DNA from: Silicimonas sp.
GTDB lineage: Bacteria; Pseudomonadota; Alphaproteobacteria; Rhodobacterales; Rhodobacteraceae
Reading direction: 5' to 3'
DNA: 64,000 bases
Assembly: GCA_022824525.1 (NCBI GenBank)
Contig: JAJDZT010000033.1
Coordinates: forward strand, 32,401 to 96,400
Shown: one piece after another, positions 60,110 through 64,000 of the stretch
Layout of the letters: each line of letters opens with the position of its first letter
How positions within the stretch are numbered: position 1 is the first letter of the stretch
Position numbers and translations under genes: made by a program
Notes under the pieces: generated by a model
Told to the model about the DNA's origin: nothing
Seen by the model: the letters and a program-made list of their open reading frames with translations, nothing else
Database searches by the model: none

Positions 60110-61057
60110 ATGACGAGCGCATTGGAACAACTTCGGTCAATGACTGTTGTCGTGGCTGACACGGGCGACGTGGAAGCGGTGAAGAAATACAAACCAGTGG
60201 ATTGCACGACAAATCCATCCTTGGTTTTGGCGGCTCTTTCCGATCCCGGTTCGGAAGAGTTGATTGCCACCGAAATCGAGGCGGGCCGCAGCGCAGGCAA
60301 AACAGCCGAACAGGTTTGCGATGCACTGACGGTGGCCGCGGGCGCCCGGCTGGCCGCCCTCATCCCGGGTCGTGTTTCGACAGAGGTTGACGCAAACCTC
60401 TCATTTGACACAACAGCATCTGTCGCACGTGCGCGCAGCATCGTGGAGGATTACGCAAATCGCGGCATTGGGAAGGATCGCATCCTGATCAAGCTGGCGT
60501 CGACATGGGAAGGTATTCGCGCCGCCGAGATTCTTCAGAACGAAGGAATCGACTGCAATCTCACGCTCTTGTTTTCCATGGCACAGGCGGTGGCTTGCGC
60601 AGATGCGGGCGCGTTTTTGATCTCGCCTTTCGTTGGTCGCATCACGGACTGGTACAAAAAGGCCGAAGGTCGCGACAGCTACGAGCCGGACAACGATCCG
60701 GGGGTAAAATCGGTGCGCGGCATCTACGACTATTACAAGTCTAATGGTATCGAAACTGTCGTCATGGGTGCGTCTTTCCGGAACATCGATCAGATCAAGG
60801 CGCTCGCAGGCTGTGATAATCTGACAATTGCTCCGAAACTTTTGGACGAACTGGAAAACGATCCGTCAGAACTTCCTCGCGTGTTGTCTCCGGACAACGC
60901 AAGTGGCGTCGCCCCCATCGACATGAATGAGGCGACGTTCCGGTGGCATATGAACAGTGACGCGATGGCGACCGAGAAGCTGGCAGAGGGCATTCGAAAC
61001 TTCGACGCCGACCATAAGAAGCTGATCGGAATTATTTCCGAACGAATGGCGGGCTGA
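60110..61057 (+). CDS. tal: Transaldolase, TalB type
   Basis: Transfers a dihydroxyacetone unit between sugar phosphates in the non-oxidative pentose phosphate pathway. It is 315 residues. [24 protein letters not shown] opens the barrel, the Schiff-base lysine is in [11 protein letters not shown], and [12 protein letters not shown] is the phosphate site. AGAGGAG lies before ATG 60110; a longer frame from 59990 lacks family residues. It stands alone, converging on iolB. Confidence 0.95.
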   Translation: MTSALEQLRSMTVVVADTGDVEAVKKYKPVDCTTNPSLVLAALSDPGSEELIATEIEAGRSAGKTAEQVCDALTVAAGARLAALIPGRVSTEVDANLSFDTTASVARARSIVEDYANRGIGKDRILIKLASTWEGIRAAEILQNEGIDCNLTLLFSMAQAVACADAGAFLISPFVGRITDWYKKAEGRDSYEPDNDPGVKSVRGIYDYYKSNGIETVVMGASFRNIDQIKALAGCDNLTIAPKLLDELENDPSELPRVLSPDNASGVAPIDMNEATFRWHMNSDAMATEKLAEGIRNFDADHKKLIGIISERMAG

Positions 61058-61076
61058 ACGAACCCGACTGAACCCA

Positions 61077-61104
61077 CGCGCGAGGTGGCCTTGCCCCTCG
61101 CGCG
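61077..61104. terminator. Stem-loop between convergent tal and iolB
   Basis: CGCGCGAGG (61077-61085) pairs perfectly with CCTCGCGCG (61096-61104) around a ten-base loop. No T-tract follows on either strand, so a simple intrinsic terminator is uncertain, but the place between two gene ends fits a bidirectional stop. Confidence 0.5.
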
Positions 61105-61121
61105 ACAAGCGGATTGAAGAC

Positions 61122-61931
61122 TTAAGACGCGTCTCGCTCCATGATCCACTCAACCTCGGGAGCAGGCACAAAGCGCCACTTGCGCAACGGGCCAGCCATC
61201 ACGTTGAGATAGTACATCTCGAAGCCGTAAGGTGCACCGCAAGGATGGTGGCCCCGCGGCACCAGAACAACGTCGCCATCCCTGACGGCCATGGTTTCAT
61301 CCAACTGACCATCATCAGTGTAGACCCTTTGAACTCCAAAACCGTTCGCTGGGTTCAAACGGTGGTAGTACGTCTCTTCCAGATAAGTGATGCGCGGGTA
61401 GTCGTCTTCATCATGGCGATGGCTGGGATACGAAGACCAATGGCCCGCGGGTGTAAACACCTCGGTCACCAGCAAACTGTCTGCATAATCCTCATGTTCC
61501 ATCGCGATATTGTTGATGTGGCGCGTATTTGTGCCTTTGCCTCGCTCGGTCAGTGAAATCCCCTCAGGGCCAATCCGGCGCGCTGCGTGATCACCCTTTC
61601 CCGGCGCGGAACAAACGGCCAGAACGCAATCCGTTTTCGCCTTCGCATGCCAGTCAGAGCCGTTCGGCAAGTAAAGACAGTGAGGAGGCGTCTTCTCGAA
61701 AACGTTCATCCGATCGCCCAAGACGCCCCATTCCTTGCCCGCTCCGGAAATCTCGGCCTTGCCTTCGACCATGACAAGAATGACTTCTTTGTCGCCTGTG
61801 AATTCCGACGCTTCGTCACCGGCCCTGAGGCGATAGAGCGAGAAACCCACGTACCGCCAACCGGCACTTTCAGGAGTGATCTGATGGACTTTGCCACGCG
61901 TTCCGAAGGGTTTGCGGAGAAGGTCAGACAT
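61122..61931 (-). CDS. iolB: 5-deoxy-glucuronate isomerase
   Basis: Converts 5-deoxy-glucuronate to 5-dehydro-2-deoxy-gluconate in myo-inositol breakdown. The 269-residue bicupin has metal-binding residues in SSYPSHRHDEDD and a further Glu/His in YLEETYYHRL, with DGDVVLVPRGHHP near the end. ATG 61931 is used; it overlaps the iolG stop by eight bases. It is last in the visible iol cluster. Confidence 0.93.
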   Translation of the reverse strand: MSDLLRKPFGTRGKVHQITPESAGWRYVGFSLYRLRAGDEASEFTGDKEVILVMVEGKAEISGAGKEWGVLGDRMNVFEKTPPHCLYLPNGSDWHAKAKTDCVLAVCSAPGKGDHAARRIGPEGISLTERGKGTNTRHINNIAMEHEDYADSLLVTEVFTPAGHWSSYPSHRHDEDDYPRITYLEETYYHRLNPANGFGVQRVYTDDGQLDETMAVRDGDVVLVPRGHHPCGAPYGFEMYYLNVMAGPLRKWRFVPAPEVEWIMERDAS

Positions 61932-62919
61932 CAGCAAGCATCACCGGTTGACCCGTCTTTGCAGACTTTGTTGCGGCCTCCGCCATTGCGAGTGCCGTGA
62001 TGCCATCGTCCAGGCTCACGGGCAAAGCCGAACCGGCATTGACGGCCTCGACGAACGCCGACCACTCTGCGGCGTAGGCTGGCATGTAGCGCTCAAGGAA
62101 GAAATACGTGGGTTTTGCACCCGTTACACCGGCGGTCGTGGATTTTACGACCGTGTTTTCCAGCATGTTCTGTGCCTGAAGAAGTCCTTCTGACCCGAGC
62201 AGTTCAACGCGTTGATCGTAACCGTATACAGCGCGGCGCGAATTTTTGATGACTGCAATCCGACCGTCCGCGTAAGTCATGGTCACGGCAGCCGTATCCA
62301 CATCTCCGGCCTCACCGATTTCACTATCAACAACGGAAGACCCGACTGCCATGATGGACACCGGAGCTTCGCCCATCATGAAAGTCGCCATGTCGAAATC
62401 ATGGATCATCATGTCTCGGAACAAGCCTCCCGAGACCTTGATGTAAGCCACTGGTGGTGGTGCAGGGTCAAACGAAGTGATGGACAAAAGTTCGGATTTC
62501 CCGATCTCACCCGCATCAAGCGCCGTTTTCATGGCCTTGAAGTTCGGATCAAACCGGCGATTGAACCCAATCATGATTGGCTGGCCATGCTGCATGGCGT
62601 TGTCACGACAAGCTCGCGCACGCTCAAGGCTAAGGTCAACGGGCTTTTCGCAAAGTACGGCTTTACCTGCCGCCGTTGCCGCCTCGATCAATTCGGAATG
62701 CGTGTCAGTCGATGTCGCGATCAGCACGGCATTGATCGCGGGGTCGGCGATTATCTCGTCCGTAGTCCGCGCAACACTTCGGAACTGTTCAGCCAATTTC
62801 TCGGCGTTTTCCGGAAAGTAATCAGAGACCGCGCTCAGTTCACTGCCGGGATTGTTGGAGATTGCCGTAGCATGGACACCCGCGATGCGCCCTGCGCCCA
62901 AAAGTCCGACTTTGATCAT
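61924..62919 (-). CDS. iolG: Inositol 2-dehydrogenase
   Basis: An NAD-dependent Gfo/Idh enzyme oxidising myo-inositol to scyllo-inosose, the first step of inositol use. It is 331 residues: GLLGAGRIAGVHA is the NAD site, CEKPVDLS has the catalytic lysine, GFNRRFDPNF a substrate loop, and FRDMMIHDFDMA the Asp and His of the active site. Context with iolB decides the substrate. ATG 62919 fits the family; the frame back to 63057 overlaps the upstream gene. Start lies 25 bases after the upstream stop. Confidence 0.92.
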   Translation of the reverse strand: MIKVGLLGAGRIAGVHATAISNNPGSELSAVSDYFPENAEKLAEQFRSVARTTDEIIADPAINAVLIATSTDTHSELIEAATAAGKAVLCEKPVDLSLERARACRDNAMQHGQPIMIGFNRRFDPNFKAMKTALDAGEIGKSELLSITSFDPAPPPVAYIKVSGGLFRDMMIHDFDMATFMMGEAPVSIMAVGSSVVDSEIGEAGDVDTAAVTMTYADGRIAVIKNSRRAVYGYDQRVELLGSEGLLQAQNMLENTVVKSTTAGVTGAKPTYFFLERYMPAYAAEWSAFVEAVNAGSALPVSLDDGITALAMAEAATKSAKTGQPVMLADV

Positions 62920-62944
62920 GTGTTTTTCTTTCACTAACTTGAAT

Positions 62945-63718
62945 TCAGAGTGTGAACGCCGCACGGAATGCTTCCAGCGCGTTCTCGGGGTCGTCTTTGG
63001 CAAAAGCTTCCATTCCAACGGGTCCATCGTAGCCCATGTCAGCCAAAGCCCGCGCAATCATTGGCCAATTCATCTCTCCTGTACCCGGTTCGCAGCGCCC
63101 CGGATTGTCAGCAACCTGCACTTCGCCTATCCATGGCAAGCACGCTTCCGCATGGCGGATCACATCACCTTCACCGATCTGAGTGTGATAAAGGTCCAGG
63201 TTGATACGCAGTTGAGGACGATCAACGGCGGCAACCAGCGACAGGACATCAGCGGTGGAGTTGAAGGGGCAGCCCGGGTGTTCCCGCAAGTTCAGGTTTT
63301 CAAGAGTGAACGTAACATTCTCCTGCTCGGCCATGTCACAAATGCGGTGAAGCGTATCTCGCGCTTTGAGCCACATGCCCGGCGCCACATGCGCGAGTTG
63401 TTGGATCGGCAGACCCTGATCGCCCAGACCGGTACCATGAAGGTTCAGGCGGTGGACTCCTAACCGCTTTCCCACCTGCGCTGTTTCTCGGGCAGATGAC
63501 AAGAGGCGATCCGCACCCTCGTCGTCGGCCAGCCGACCTTCAAGGTATCCGTTCATGATGGTGAACGTGGCGCCAGTTCTCTCAAGTTCATCCAAATCCC
63601 AAGCAGGCCAGTTCCACAAACCGACACCAAACCCAAGTTCATGCAGACGCGCTGCACGCCAGTGGATCGGTTTGTCTGGCCAAAGCATCTCTGCGCAGGC
63701 CGCGAGTTGGAACGTCAT
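62945..63718 (-). CDS. TIM-barrel sugar isomerase, hydroxypyruvate-isomerase-like
   Basis: A 257-residue AP-endonuclease 2-type barrel. FQLAACAEMLW at the N-terminus resembles hydroxypyruvate isomerase (Hyi) and IolI/IolO-type isomerases. Likely metal ligands are the Glu of FTLENLN, Asp of NLDLYH, His in that motif and Glu of VGMEAFA. In an inositol operon it could isomerise an inosose or the downstream C3 product. ATG 63718 is preferred over 63820 on family length. Confidence 0.8.
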   Translation of the reverse strand: MTFQLAACAEMLWPDKPIHWRAARLHELGFGVGLWNWPAWDLDELERTGATFTIMNGYLEGRLADDEGADRLLSSARETAQVGKRLGVHRLNLHGTGLGDQGLPIQQLAHVAPGMWLKARDTLHRICDMAEQENVTFTLENLNLREHPGCPFNSTADVLSLVAAVDRPQLRINLDLYHTQIGEGDVIRHAEACLPWIGEVQVADNPGRCEPGTGEMNWPMIARALADMGYDGPVGMEAFAKDDPENALEAFRAAFTL

Positions 63719-64000
63719 GTCAGATGCCCTCTGGTTGATCGCCAGTCGGGGCCGAAGGCCCTTTGACTGCAGGAAGTGCCGCGGATCTTTCGAATTTTGC
63801 AACCGATTGCAAGAGCGCATTTTCGAGTGCCTGCCAGGACCAGTAGAAACCTGTCGCGAACCTTAGAGCCTGAATCATAATTAGTTAACATATTGTAATA
63901 ATTACGTTATTGCCCGCGCCACCCGTCGCATCAGGAACCGGCACGCGGCCAATTGGACCCAAGCCAGAGAACTGGCCAAGGTACGCTCCACGTCCTTCGC
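63719..64000. promoter_or_regulatory. Upstream region of the iol genes and right window edge
   Basis: An AT-rich patch (about 63875-63910) interrupts otherwise GC-rich DNA and contains GTAAT-A-ATTAC (63895-63905), a perfect palindrome around a central A, a possible operator or promoter of the TIM-barrel/iolG/iolB operon. The last 95 bases are GC-rich again and may be part of another gene, but I cannot identify a product from so short a piece. Confidence 0.35.

Noticed and set aside
1..64000. tRNA, rRNA, CRISPR arrays, insertion sequences, integrases or prophage genes
   Set aside because: No cloverleaf-like gene, spaced repeat array, transposase or integrase motif was seen on reading; a dedicated tRNA or repeat scan was not possible here.

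Overview
The window reads as a chromosomal segment of a marine-type alphaproteobacterium of the Rhodobacteraceae (Roseobacter group). The grounds are the family make-up: a sulfate-assimilation operon with DUF2849 and DUF934 genes, a DUF1194 protein, a pyrrolysine-free MttB-type methyltransferase next to FAD-GcvT oxidoreductases, an IF-3 gene standing alone, and many ATGA-coupled genes. This is inference from family knowledge; no search was run. I see no rRNA, tRNA, CRISPR, insertion sequence or prophage. Coding density is high and only one gene gap clearly exceeds 300 bases.

Layout. 1-4117: assimilatory sulfate reduction (end of a siroheme synthase, DUF2849, cysI, cysH, DUF934, ferredoxin-NADP reductase). 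4202-5613: two minus-strand genes of unknown function that share a C-terminal module; one carries a long acidic Ala-rich helix. 5824-15865: housekeeping genes (infC, pyrC, pyrE, dnaB, rsmD) mixed with small membrane proteins, an MFS transporter, a vWA protein and an FAD reductase. 15941-28880: peroxiredoxin, a four-gene operon (ridA-like, GDPD, GNAT, phhB), mlaA-mlaC, an ionotropic-receptor-like protein, a DMT transporter, mnmD divergent from a separate MnmC-type oxidoreductase, smc and rpe.

28967-37916: a methylated-amine region. It holds an MttB-family methyltransferase and an operon of an XRE-cupin regulator, FAD-GcvT oxidoreductase, BHMT-like methyltransferase and a second FAD-GcvT oxidoreductase, consistent with stepwise demethylation of glycine betaine or related compounds with capture of C1 units on homocysteine and tetrahydrofolate. 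38209-50022: a divergent carbohydrate operon with a binding protein, two permeases, a tiny membrane protein, two unequal ATPases, a DhaKL-type kinase, a LacI regulator, a TIM-barrel isomerase, a Gfo/Idh dehydrogenase and a xylose isomerase. The 292-base gap between these operons holds two different pairs of palindromes, one pair next to each operon; these are the best regulatory signals in the window.

50127-64000: a type I secretion ATPase and adaptor, a CIO-type bd oxidase (cydAB), an RND efflux pump with its adaptor, transaldolase, and part of an inositol operon (iolB, iolG and a TIM-barrel isomerase) whose remainder probably lies beyond the right edge. Several starts are non-ATG: ATC for infC, TTG for smc, probably CTG for the LacI regulator and ATT for the secretion ATPase.
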